Assembly: GCA_015698045.1 (NCBI GenBank)
Contig: BLAL01000043.1
Coordinates: 62,001 to 126,000 of the forward strand
Reading direction: 5' to 3'
DNA: 64,000 bases
Source: Rhizophagus clarus
Lineage: Eukaryota; Glomeromycota; Glomeromycetes; Glomerales; Glomeraceae
Part shown: piece by piece, positions 46,354-57,195 of the stretch
Numbering within the stretch: the first letter of the stretch is position 1
Layout of the letters: every line of letters begins with the position of its first letter
Position numbers and translations under genes: made by a program
The notes under the pieces: model-generated
The model's database searches: none
Seen by the model: only the letters and a program-made list of their open reading frames with translations
What the model was told of the DNA's origin: nothing

Positions 46354-49300
46354 CATTGGGAAAATTTTTGGTCCACAAATCTGCGCAGTTCTGCAAAGTA
46401 CATTTCTGCACTAATCTGAGGACATGCCGATGCGCGTCACAGAAAAATTTCGCATAATGTTAACTAATATCAATTAATTTATTTCATTAAAAAAAAAATA
46501 TTTACAAATTTAAAAGTGCATTTACTAATCTACACTATTTTACTAAATGCACTAAACTAAAGTTCCCTTCCTTTCTTTCTTTCTTTACTTTTATACTGCA
46601 AAATCATGTTGTTAATAGTTTGGACATTGTTTCAGTTGGTTCGATTTCAACAAACAACTTTTAACTTTTTCGATCCAATAAAACAACAAAATGCGAAAAT
46701 ACTATCACTTCTTACTTCAAAATTATGTTTCAGGAAGCTTCCAGAAATCCGTGAACCTATAAAATAAAAAATGAACATTAATTAAAATTTCGTTTTTAAA
46801 AAAAAAAAACAAAAATAAAAAACTTATAATTTTCGAAATAAATACCGTATCTGAAAGCCGCAAATCTACAAAAAAAAAAGAATCAAAACGTTAATTAACG
46901 TTTCGTTAATAAAAACGAGAAAAATTTTTTTTTATTTTCGGAATACCTGGTCTACCTCAAAATGGGGTTTCATCTAAAAACTGAAAACCAACGTTAATTA
47001 ACATTTGTTGAAACAAAAATAAAATAAAAAAAGTCATTTCGAAGCTTTATACCTTCGAAATACCCTGGTCTGCTTCGAATTGGAAGATCCAGACCTAAAA
47101 AAAGAATACAAAACGCATGTTAATAATGTTTGTTAAAAAAATATAAAATTTTTCCTAAGTTATTATATTACCTTTATGGTCCACTGCGAAAGAGAGTCCG
47201 GACCTAAAAAAAATAACATTAGTAACGTTCGTTAAATTTAAATAAAAAGTTAAAATATTTCGAAGATATTATATTACCTTCGAATATCATGGCCCGCTGC
47301 GAGAGGGAGTTCTGGACCTAAAAAAAATAAAAAAACGAACATTAGTAACGTTCGTTAAAATAAATAAAGTTAAAATTTTTCGAAGATATTATATTACCTT
47401 CGAATATCATGGTCCGCTTCAAAAGTGAATTCTGACCTAAAAAAAAAGAAATACGAAACGAAATATTAGTAACATTTTGTAAAATAATATAAAAAAAATA
47501 ATTTCAAAGTTTTTTTACCTTCAAAATAACCCGGTCCACTTCGAATTGGAGTTCTGGACCTAAAAAAAGAACCGAACGTTAGTTAACATTCGTTGAAATA
47601 AAAAAAAAACAATTTTTTCGAAGCTTTATACCTTCGAAATACCAGTCCGCTTCGAATTAGAGTTCCGGACCTAAAAAAAAAATGAAACGAAATATTAGTA
47701 ACGTTTCGTAAAATAAAATATAAAATAAAATTATTTCGAAGTTTTTTTTTACCTTCGAAATAACTCGGTCCACTTTTTTCGGACCTAAAAAAAATGAACG
47801 CTAGTTTAACATTCGTTGAAACAAAAATAAATATTTTTTTTTTACCTTCGGTCTGCTTCGAGTTCCAGACCTAAAAAAAAATGTAAAATAAAACGAAACG
47901 TTAATTGGTTTCGTTTTATAAAATATAAAAAAATAAAATTTCGAAGATATTATTATACCTTCGAAATCCCAGTCCGCCTCTAAATTCCGGATCTAAAAAA
48001 TACAAAAAAACGAACATTAGAAACGTTCATTTTAAATAAAACAAAAAAAAACAAAATTTCAAAGATATTATACCTTCAAAATATCATAGTCCGCCTCTAA
48101 AGAGTTCCGGACCTAAAAAATATAAAAAAAAATGAACATTAGTAACGTTCGTTTAAATAAAACAAAAAAAAAAATAAAAATTTCGAAGATATTTTACCTT
48201 CGAAATATCATAGTCCGCCTCTAAAGGAGTTCCGGACCTAAAAAAAAAAAGAAACCGAACGCTAGTTAACGTTCGTTAAAATTAAAGCAAAAAAAATTTT
48301 TTTTTTTACTTAATGGTCCTCCTATGGAGTTCCGGACCTAAAAAAAGGAAGAAAAAACAAAACGTTACTAACGTTTCGCTAAAACACAAAAAAAAAATGA
48401 ATTTTTTTTTTTTACTTAGTAGTCCGCCTCGAAATAGAGTTCCAGACCTAAAAAATACAAAAAAAAACGAACATTAGTAACGTTCGTTTTAAATAAAACA
48501 AAAAAAAAAAATAAATTTCGAAGATATTATACCTTCGAAATACCGGTCCGCCTCTAAAGAGTTCCGGACCTAAAAAAAATAAAAAAAAAATGAACATTAG
48601 TAACGTTCGTCTAAATAAAACAAAAAAAAAAATAAATTTCGAAGATATTATACCTTCGAAATACCGGTCCGCCTCTAAAGAGTTCCGGACCTAAAAAATA
48701 CAAAAAAAACGAACATTAGTAACGTTCGTTTTAAATAAAACATAAAAAAAAATAAAATTTCAAAGATATTATACCTTCGAAATACCGGTCCGCCTCTAAA
48801 GAGTTCCAGACCTAAAAAAAAATAAAAAAAAAAATGAACATTAGTAACGTTCGTCTAAATAAAACAAAAAAAAAAAATTTCGAAGATATTATACCTTCGA
48901 AATACCGGTCCGCCTCTAAAGAGTTCCGGACCTAAAAAATACAAAAAAAATGAACATTAGTAACGTTTGTTTTAAATAAAACATAAAAAAAAAATAAAAT
49001 TTCGAAGATATTATACCTTCGAAATACCGGTCCGCCTCTAAAGAGTTCCGGACCTAAAAAAAATAAAAAAAAAATGAACATTAGTAACGTTCGTCTAAAT
49101 AAAACAAAAAAAAAATAAATTTCAAAGATATTATACCTTCGAAATACCGGTCCGCCTCTAAAGAGTTCCGGACCTAAAAAATACAAAAAAAACGAACATT
49201 AGTAACGTTTGTTTTAAATAAAACATAAAAAAAAAAAAATTTCGAAGATATTATACCTTTGAAATACCGGTCCACCTCTAAAGAGTTCCGGACCTAAAAA

Positions 49301-51262
49301 ATATAAAAAAAAAATGAACATTAGTAACGTTCGTTTAAATAAAACAAAAAAAAAATAAAAATTTTGAAGATATTTTACCTTCGAAATATCATAGTCCGCC
49401 TCTAAAGGAGTTCCGGACCTAAAAAAAGAAAGAAAACGAACGTTAGTTAACGTTCGTTGAAATTAAAGTAAAAAAAATTTTTTTTTTACTTAATGGTCCT
49501 CCTCGAAATGGAGTTCCGGACCTAAAAAAAGAAGAAAAATGAAACGCTGCTAATGTTTTGCTGAAATACAAAAAAAAAATGGTCCGCCTCGAAATAGAGT
49601 TCTGGACCTAAAAAATACAAAAAAAAATGAACATTAGTAACGTTCGTTTTAAATAAAACAAAAAAAAAAATAAATTTCGAAGATATTATACCTTCGAAAT
49701 ACCGGTCCGCCTCTAAAGAGTTCCAGACCTAAAAAAAGAAAGAAAACGAACGTTAGTTAACGTTCGTTGAAATTAAAGTAAAAAAAATTTTTTTTTTTAC
49801 TTAATGGTCCTCCTCGAAATGGAATTCCAGACCTAAAAAAAAGAAGAAAAATGAAACGTTACTAATGTTTCGCTAAAATACAAAAAAAAAAATGATTTTT
49901 TTTTTTACTTAGTGGTCCGCCTCGAAATAGAGTTCCGGACCTAAAAAAAAAAGAAAAAGAAATCGAACGTTAGTTAACGTTCGCTAAGTAAAAATAAAAC
50001 AACCAAATATTTTTTTTTCAAAGTTACCTTTGAAATGAAGTCCAAGGCCGCATGTTCGGTGTTCTGGACTACAAAAGTAATAAACAAAATTAAAAAAAAA
50101 ATCGAACGTTAATATTAACGTTCGTTAAATTAGATTGATAAAAAAAAAATCCGGAGCTGTACTTCGACTTCCAGAACTAAAAAAAATTAAAATCGAACGT
50201 TAATGTTAACGTTCGTTAAATTAAAATAAAAAAAAGTCCGGAGCTGTTTCGGACCTAAAAAAAATTGAAATCGAACGTTAATATTAACGTTTGTTAAATT
50301 AAATAAAAAAAAAAGTCCGGAGCTGTACCTCGGCTTCTGGACTTAAAAAAGAAAGCAAAATCGAACGCTAATATTAACGTTCATTAAATTAAAATAAAAA
50401 AAAAAAGTCCAGAGCTGTACCTCGGCTTCTGGACCTAAAAAAATTAAAATTGAATGTTCGTTAAATAATCATTTTTTTTCGAAGGTAACCTTAGAAATAG
50501 TCCAGAACTCGTACCTTTAGTGTTCTGGACTTAGAAAGATAAAAACGAACGTTAATAAAGTTCGTTAAATAATTAATGAAAAAATATTTTTCGAAGTTTG
50601 CCTTCGAAATTGGTGGAATTGTAAAGCCTTCAGCTCTTTGGACTTACAAAATATAAAACGAGCGTTAGCTAATGCTCGTTAAAGTAAACTAATAAAAAAA
50701 AAAATTTTTTTCGAAGGTTAACTTCAAAATTGAGTCCAGAACCCATACCTTCGGTGTTCTGGACCTACAAAAAAAAGGAAAAATGAGTGTTAGTCAATGC
50801 TCGTTAAATAATAATATTAAAAAATACTTTTAATATCCAAAAGAACCTGCGAAAATAGGTAGGAGAAAAGTTTTACAAAAAAAAACTTTTTTAATCTGAT
50901 GTTCCTGCAAAGTTTCGAAGCTTAAAAAAAATTTCAATTTTTTTTTAATACTTTAACAGATTATTTCTTTAAATTAAAGAAGTTGAAAAAAATCATTTCT
51001 TTAAAAAGTATTAAAAAAGATTATTTTTTAAAGCACTGTGAAAAAAAATTTAAGTGTTTAGACAAATAGGAAGTGCAAAGTTTGTTGAAATAAAAAAAAA
51101 AAGTTTGTGTAAATAAAAGAGAAAAATGTGAGATCTCAAGATTTTTGTACGAAATGTTTTAAAATCTGCAATTTTAGAGATTATCAGAATTTTTATAAAA
51201 AAATCTTCAAAAAATAAAAATGCAGATTGTCGCAGATCTGAACTGATATAACATTCCCAATG
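46354..51262 (-). mobile_element. Non-autonomous Plavaka-like module-array element, copy 2
   Basis: Oriented on the minus strand, it begins CATTGGGAATGTTATATCAG (51262 inward) and ends TTTTCCCAATG (46354), so the ends are inverted over nine bases. Both end regions align with copy 1 at 1301-5118: TTATATCAGTTCAGATCTGC is shared exactly, and GACCAAAAATTTTCC corresponds to AACCAAAGTTTTTCC. No 2-bp target duplication is seen (GC against AA), so one flank may have been rearranged. It is 1.1 kb longer than copy 1, because its array is longer. It lies inside the Polinton-like fossil and is younger than it. Confidence 0.8.
46730..50830 (-). repeat. Tandem array of ~36 micro-exon/intron-like modules with palindromes
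   Basis: On the minus strand the best-kept units (48430-49310) read TTTTTTAG, a 37-nt block GTCCGGAACTCTTTAGAGGC, GGACCGGTATTTCGAAG, then GTATAATATCTTCGAAA, an A/T spacer, GAACGTTACTAATGTTC and a T-tract. Three inverted repeats per unit are visible: GGTCCG/CGGACC, TTTCGAAG/CTTCGAAA and GAACGTTA/TAACGTTC. Units here alternate between two variants, giving a ~240-bp higher-order repeat of about four copies. Units toward 50830 are shorter and more diverged, but their palindromes are still complete (CGAACGTTAATATTAACGTTCG-like at 50104; GAGCGTTAGCTAATGCTC at 50663). Confidence 0.85.
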
Positions 51263-51269
51263 AATTCTA

Positions 51270-51730
51270 TACAAAATTATATATTATATACATTTGGATA
51301 AATTCTGTACAAATTCTGTACAAAAATTATATATTATATACATTCGGATAAATTCTGTACAAATTCTGTACAAAATTATATATTATATACATTCGGATAA
51401 ATTCTGTACAAATTCTGTACAAAAATTATATATTATATACATTCAGATAAATTCTGTACAAATTCTGTACAAAATTATATATTATATACATTCGGATAAA
51501 TTCTGTACAAATTCTGTACAAAATTATATATTATATACATTCGGATAAATTCTGTACAAATTCTGTACAAATTCCGTATAACAAATTCTGTACAAAATTA
51601 AATTCTGTACAAATTCAGACGAATTCCGTACAATTCTCTTAATAAATATATATAAAAGGTCATCATAAAGTATACACCACTACAAATTCCGTACATATTC
51701 TGTACAAAGTTGTACAAAACCTGTACAAAA
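51270..51730. repeat. Tandem array of AATTCTGTACAAATTCTGTAC units
   Basis: A ~63-bp unit (ATTATATATTATATACATTC, GGATAAATTCTGTAC, AAATTCTGTACAAA) is repeated about six times, then degenerate TGTACAA units to 51730. It starts eight bases from the end of the copy 2 insertion. Confidence 0.85.
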
Positions 51731-51740
51731 AATGTACAAT

Positions 51741-51911
51741 TACTTTTTATAGGGCTGACGCAATTTTTTGATCCTTTCTTTATATGATTGCATGAATTTA
51801 CCTTCCTTTGGCCTTCTATAATAGATGCCTGCCTTGACGACATTTATTAATGCCTGCTCTACTTCCTGGTATGTGGGCTTGGTATCGGATAATTGAACTT
51901 GTGTACTCATT
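51741..51911 (-). CDS. Small basic protein of the Polinton-like element (56 aa)
   Basis: A short frame from ATG at 51911 to TAA at 51741, reading MSTQVQLSDTKPTYQEVEQA and ending in a basic stretch (YKERIKKLRQPYKK). It is helical and charged, without a recognised domain. It is divergent from the zinc-binding ORF at 51983, with 71 bp between the starts, so the two probably share a promoter region. Gene status is inferred from the layout and composition only. Confidence 0.45.
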
Positions 51912-51982
51912 GTGTAATTAGTATATGTATTACTATATTGTGTAAAGATTTATTCAATTAAAATTATTTATACAACTATAAA

Positions 51983-52321
51983 ATGGGCGAAGGTACTAAA
52001 GCAAAAGCAAAATTTATTTGTTATTATCTTCTTAATACTGGTGAAATTTGTGGCAGACGTAGTACTAGACCTGAAGGTTGTCGATCACACTTCAAAGCTA
52101 AGATGCGCCGGCCGTGCTCTGCTTGTGGTAAACCTACAAAGTTAGTCAAACCTACAGGGATTGATAATGATCTATGTAGCTATTGTAATAAGAGCAATTA
52201 TCAGATCCGGCATGTGAATATGCTTCGGGATAATAATAGATTACTAGAAAATGAAAATGCTTTGATTCAAAAGGAAATTGATGAATTGCTTCTAGAGCTA
52301 TCAGCGAATAGAGATGGTTAG
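51983..52321 (+). CDS. Small zinc-binding coiled-coil protein of the Polinton-like element (112 aa)
   Basis: A frame from ATG at 51983 to TAG at 52321. Cys pairs (ICYYLLNTGEICGRRS, then PCSACGK, then DLCSYCNKS) suggest a zinc-ribbon or GIY-like mini-finger in residues 12-75, followed by a Leu/Glu-rich coiled coil (LRDNNRLLENENALIQKEI) to the end. Codons from 52097 on belong to the terminal inverted repeat, so a second copy of its last ~75 codons lies at the left end (41861-41637, minus). A DNA-binding or regulatory role is possible. No family is recognised. Confidence 0.55.
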   Translation: MGEGTKAKAKFICYYLLNTGEICGRRSTRPEGCRSHFKAKMRRPCSACGKPTKLVKPTGIDNDLCSYCNKSNYQIRHVNMLRDNNRLLENENALIQKEIDELLLELSANRDG

Positions 52322-53945
52322 ACCCTCCTTTGTCCAAGGACTGCAGGATAAATAGACTGTGATTATTTTTTCGAATCTAGAGAGAAAAAAGAAGGTGAGA
52401 CTTAAAGGTGAACATATCTTGTGTATATATGCTCTGCACCTTCGGTGCTCCGCAACTGTGAACATTATATGTCTGCCCTAGAGGTGAGACTTGTTGAAGG
52501 CGCGTTGCAGAGGTAAGATTTATAATACATAGAGGGCCGGGCTGTTAAGGCGCTTTGCAAGGCGCGTTGCATGAGACTTAATAGTGATACTTCGCTAGAC
52601 GAAATTTTTTTTACACCCTTGCGAAGCAAGATAGCCTAACTTTATTGTTTCCATGTTTTGGTTACATGCTCCGCACCTACAATGCTCTGTGCAACTCCTG
52701 CATTCATATTTGCCTCATATATTAGCATACTTTAGAATTGATGGTAGCATAGGTCGAAAAAATATAGCATCCACATTCGCCCATTCGCCCTAAAAGGCTG
52801 GCTCATGTTCCTGCTATATTTTTTCTCCCAACGGCATCCGCATTGCCCTAAAGGGCTTATGCTCCTGCCTGTTCTCAGCTACCTATATATTGTATGCTAT
52901 TAGAGGTTAGACTTATTTATGTTTGCCCTAGTGGTGAGATTTAGAGGTGAGACTTTGCCGAAGGCGCGTTGCTGAGGTGAGACTTAAATATATTTGCCCT
53001 AGTGGTAAGACTTTGTGGTGAGACTTATTTGTTTTCATATCTTGTGTACTTGCTCCGCAACTGTGAACATTATATGTCTGCCCTAGAGGTGAGACTTATT
53101 TTTTTTCGCCTAGAGGTTAGACTTTGAGGTTAGACTTAGAGGTTAGACTTATAGGTTAGGCTTAGAGGTTAGACATAGAGGTTAGACTTAGAGGTTAGAC
53201 TTATAGGTTAGACTTAGAGGTTAGACATAAAGGTTAGACTTTTTTGTCTTAATAATTGCATAAAGAAAATGTTTTCAGAATGGTTTCCTGTATATTACTA
53301 CTTCGGGTTAGACTTTTGAGGTTAGACTTTTTTTTGTCCTTATGTTTGTGAAAATGAATCGACTTTAGAATAGTTTTTAGCATATCAAGAAATTAATAGT
53401 ATACTAGAATATGCTCAATACTTTTTTAATCAAGAATTTGGATACCCGGACAGGATAAATCTAACCTCTACGAGGTTAGACTTATCCTGGATTTGTTTAC
53501 ATTAATGAATCAGCTCTAGAATTAATTCTAGGATAACATAAAAATAAGGTATGTAAATTAGGCTTGACAGGTCGAACCGTGAACACGCTCAGACACTTCG
53601 ATCCTTGGTGTTCGTGGTTCTCCTGAGAGGCAAGCAATATGGCATACTTTTTTCGTTATATTATTTAGGATTAAAAAAAGGCCAGCGCGTTAACAAAGAT
53701 GGTGTACATCTTGAACTTGGAAACTTAAAATTTGGGTAAGGGAGATATGTTAACAGGATTTGAGCCCAGCATGATTTTAAGCTTGAAATCGATATTGGAT
53801 TTCGATATGATTCCTGGTCTTGTAGGTATAATTTGAGGTTTAATAAAGATATCAAAAATTTTGTATATGAAGAGCAACGCCCAGACTCTGTACACTTTGT
53901 ATACGTCTATCTTTGAAATCTGTCCCAGAACCCCCAAAGGTGTCT
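52097..53945. repeat. Right terminal inverted repeat of the Polinton-like element
   Basis: Reverse complement of 40024-41861, with small length differences. The sequence similarity to the left arm stops inside the small zinc-binding ORF at 52097. Confidence 0.9.
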
Positions 53946-54437
53946 ATATTGCTTTATCATCATCACTAATCTCCTCAAAGACTACAGAGAAAAAATAAAT
54001 GTAATATAACTATCTGGTCAGCTTCGAAAGATAATTAATTACCTACCAGGAGTAAATTGCTTGATATTTGTTATATCTTCCCCATTGACCTTATTTCTAC
54101 GTAACATTTCCTTCAGGTCGTCGAGAGTCTTAAGCAAGGAATAGTTTTGTAGCTTCTGGCTGAGACCTTCAATGAATTCTATAAGCCTTGTTGTTGGACC
54201 TAACGCGAAACCAATACTATAAAAATCCTCTTTAGTTAACTTGAGAAAGTCAGAGCTGGCAATTTCTTCCTTGCGTAAAATTTTAAAGTGAGACTCCTTG
54301 AGCTTTAGGTCTTTCCTCCCCAAATATTCGATAAGCTCTTCTGTATTAAAATCCTTAACAACGTCTGACATTGTTCTAGTGGAAATTTCTTCCGTTATTG
54401 AGGCGGGTGAAGCGGGTGAAGAAGCTTGTGAAGACAT
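53946..54437 (-). pseudogene. 5' part of the SAM-family host gene (exon 1, start of exon 2)
   Basis: Exon 1 runs from ATG at 54437 to 54047 (donor GTAGGT). The intron ends TCTGTAG at 53982, and exon 2 starts at 53981, giving ...QFTP-VFEEISDDDKA before the insertion at 53945. Residues 1-25 are a Ser/Ala/Pro-rich leader. Residues ~28-95 (VVKDFNTEELIEYLGRKDL, LKLTKEDFYSIGFALGPTTR, LIEFIEGLSQKL) match the five-helix pattern of SAM domains, which mediate protein-protein contact. Residues 96-130 form a linker helix. The rest of the gene lies at 40023-39903 and 32981-32408. Confidence 0.8.
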
Positions 54438-54778
54438 GGTTTTATATATGTAGGTTTGTGCTTGCGAAAAAATTTATGCACCCGATAGCAGATACAGGTA
54501 AAGCTGGTTTATGGATATAAAAGTATTTTGGTCTCAGCGCTCGGAGAGAAATGATAGATTTTTTTTTGTATCGATTCATAATGCATTTGCCCAATATATA
54601 TGCAATTAAGATGTAGTACAGGATTGTCAGGCGATTATATTACATCACTACACGTGATATTTTTCAAGATTTATGACAAGAACATAATATATGCTTTATT
54701 TAAGGATAAAAAACGTCACTGAAAGCTGGCTTACAATACATAAAAACTATTACATAGCATGATGTGAATAAAAAATTA
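54438..54778. other. Promoter-side spacer of the SAM-family gene
   Basis: No ORF. As the upstream flank of the minus-strand gene at 54437 it probably holds its promoter. A CACGTG-like ACACGTGAT lies at 54650. Confidence 0.4.
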
Positions 54779-55075
54779 CTATTTATTCTTAGGTTTTATG
54801 AGAATGTGAATTTGATCCAAAACGAGAGGCTTATCGAAATATTTAGAGATCTCTTCAGTTGATTCCATGAGTTTATTTTCCTTAGGATCATTTACGTAGA
54901 GGTCGAAGTTGAGGGAGAGAGCTTGGTAACCTTGATTTGCTAATAGAGTTTTAACAGTAAATTCAAGAATAGCAACCTTATCTTCCTTGCAGGGTGAGAT
55001 TATGTAACTTATTTTATCCTCACCATCCTGGAGGCAACACTTAAGATTGACAATACTCTTGTGAATCATTTTCAT
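54779..55075 (-). CDS. Small protein, possibly ubiquitin-like/beta-grasp N-terminal domain (98 aa)
   Basis: A clean frame from ATG at 55075 to TAA at 54779. IVNLKCCLQDGEDKISYIIS as a first hairpin, a helix EFTVKTLLANQGYQ, and a last strand DQIHILIKP give the order expected of a ubiquitin-like fold, such as the N-terminal domains of Crinkler-type fungal proteins. This is pattern matching, not a firm domain call. The gene lies upstream of the SAM-family gene in the same orientation, 341 bp from its start. It could be a separate gene or an upstream remnant. Confidence 0.45.
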   Translation of the reverse strand: MKMIHKSIVNLKCCLQDGEDKISYIISPCKEDKVAILEFTVKTLLANQGYQALSLNFDLYVNDPKENKLMESTEEISKYFDKPLVLDQIHILIKPKNK

Positions 55076-55587
55076 TTTCTAAATGCAAGAAATCATAGTG
55101 AGGAAAACTCGTTCCCATACATACATAACATCTGGCACATACAGCACATACCTTATTTTACGTTATTTTCTCTGAAAATGTTTTTGCGGGAAGGTTGGCT
55201 GAACTTCCACATACCTCTACATGCTTTATATCTTGCTGGGAAAAAGTTAAGGAGGTATGAGGCGTAATTGGTATTGTCGTCTGATGCCAAGAGTTCCATG
55301 GAAGCACATGTAAACAGAATTTTCATACCTTTTCACATGTAGATCTACAGGAGAGACACATAGTTGGTCTTACGTCTGGCGATCTCAAAATTCCAAAGTT
55401 CCCAGCCTTTCATAACATATGCTTTTGCCATCAGTATTTACTTTTACAGTAGGTCCTATGTTGCATGTAGACCTTCTTTCACATTTTCTCACATTTGTTT
55501 GGGAAAAAAAATAGAGGTATTGGTTAGTATATATAACTTCTTTTCAATATATATGTCACACAAGACCTGACTGGTGATCCACTTTTT
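55076..55587. other. Intergenic stretch
   Basis: No ORF with coding character. A motif ATACAGCACATACC here (55139) recurs at 59833. Confidence 0.4.
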
Positions 55588-56430
55588 CTGTCGCACAGGA
55601 GTACATGTATTGTAGATCAGCAAATTCTTCCGAGCTAAGATTACTGCTCGGGACTACCTTTGCTCGGGTTCGTTATCTAATATATGCTTCTCAATAAGTA
55701 TTGTACCCTATTTAGATTAGCAATACCAGACTGACTAATATAATCTTTAAACCCAGTTATAATACCAGTCACTGACTCTTTTTCTGCTTGAATAAGCATT
55801 TCTACCAATTCATGATAATAATCATTTTTTGCAATACATCTCATATTTTCTCGTGTTAATCCACTATAGAATTCACTTCTAAAATGATCTTTACAGAGTT
55901 TGACGATATCATTACATTTCTTCGCCTTTAAACAGTAATCCATTATTGATTCTTCACCTTGAACAAACAATCTATATCAGAACTTCTCAATACCATCTGG
56001 CCATATTTCCTCTTGAAGTTCATGTGAATAATATGGCAATTCTATCAGACTTAATATTTGTTGAAGATAAATAGCATCAGATTGTAAAAGTATATGGAAT
56101 AATGACATTGGATTTCTTACACTGGGCAGACTATATACAAATTGTTTAAGTATTTTCTCCCTCCAATTCCTGACTGCCTTTGTCTTCCAATAAATTTTGA
56201 TTTCGCAAAATAGATCTTTCCAGTCTTGCCACTCTGGTATAAATTCAGGATTCTCTTCATTATCCCATTCATATCTCGATCCATATTCTTTGATAAATTC
56301 ATTGTAGCCTTCATCTGTTTCGTCATCTGATATTTTGCTAGTAGATTGATTAAATATTTTCAATCGGAAAATATGGTTAATCATTGCTTATTTCTGTCGC
56401 ACAGGAGTACATGCATTGTGGCTCAGCAAA
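55588..56430 (-). pseudogene. Possible gag-like fossil with short direct repeats
   Basis: Minus-strand frame remnants (56384-55980 and 55970-55680) read like a retroelement gag core: WKTKAVRNWREKIL, then FVQGEESIMDYCLKAKK and FRSEFYSGLTRENMRC. A direct repeat of about 35 bp (TTTCTGTCGCACAGGAGTAC) occurs on both sides, near 55588 and 56392. It is short for an LTR. The piece is incomplete and broken, and it could also be a host or lineage-specific family of gag origin. Confidence 0.35.
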
Positions 56431-56576
56431 AAAAAAATCTTCCAAACTGGTGATCACTACTCCAGATTAATTAGATCGGTAGAGTACCATTCTACTTGAT
56501 CGGCTAGTATTCTACCGAAACAAATCCTTGGCAATCATCTGTTAGGTTGCCAGTGTATCTGAGATATGGCCAAATT

Positions 56577-57195
56577 CTAATTATTATCAACACTATGCCA
56601 GGTGTTATATAACCGACCACTATTCCAGAGCGATGGTCTAGCTAGAATATAGCGTTCACTCAATCTCCTTGATAAATCATTAATGATAAAATTATCTAAG
56701 GATGCAACATCTCTTGGTACATTATGTGGTATCCCTAGACTCCTTACGAGTTCACAGATCACATCTAGAGAAGGTACCCGAATCGGCATGAAATCCTCAA
56801 CATGGATATTTGGATTAAGAGAAACAAGCTGATTTACGACTTCTTTGCTAATATTACTACACCCTTCCAAATTGAGGTACTTTAAATTAAGACACGAACC
56901 AGCAATTTCTTTGATAGTTATATCAGTAATTTGACAAAAGCTAAGGTCGAGTTGCTGGAGCTTTGGGCAAGAACGAATAATATTACAAATTGATGTTTCA
57001 GAATATTCTCTACGATTAGAGATATTTAGATATTCTAATCTATGGCATGACTTCGCGATTATCCATAGACCACTGCCATCTACTTCTCGAATACAAAAGC
57101 TCCTAAAGCCACCTGGCCGATCAATGCATAGATTGAGATACTTCAGATTCGAGTATGAACCTACTATCAATTCTAATGCTCTATTCAGTGTTGGA
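56577..57195 (-). pseudogene. LRR (F-box type, cysteine-containing) protein fragment
   Basis: An open frame of about 205 host codons with at least four leucine-rich repeats of the F-box/AMN1 type: [47 protein letters not shown], and [16 protein letters not shown]. The C-terminal part is unusual ([20 protein letters not shown]). Such proteins select substrates for SCF ubiquitin ligases. The F-box at the N-terminus is missing: upstream of 57195 the sequence turns into the terminus of a DNA transposon, so the gene is 5'-truncated. Confidence 0.7.

Larger units (their letters stand above)
40024..53945. mobile_element. Polinton/Maverick-like fossil with long terminal inverted repeats
   Basis: The ends are AGACACC...GGTGTCT. 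The inverted repeats are 40024-41861 and 52097-53945, about 1.84 kb each and nearly identical by eye (a few percent difference), so the insertion is fairly young. The target duplication is unclear (A/T-rich, at most 5-6 bp). The interior has reading-frame remnants of a protein-primed type B DNA polymerase, two small ORFs, two tandem arrays and a younger 4.9-kb insertion (46354-51262). Without that insertion it is ~9.0 kb, short for a Polinton, and no capsid, integrase or ATPase gene is visible. It is incomplete and broken, with several breaks. A linear-plasmid or other virus-derived origin is the alternative. It interrupts exon 2 of the SAM-family host gene. Confidence 0.7.

Noticed and set aside
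48932-49186. Minus-strand open frame through the module array (repeating GPELFRGGPVFR peptide)
   Set aside because: It only reads through repeat units and their T-tracts; unit length is not a multiple of three and the frame is lost in neighbouring units.
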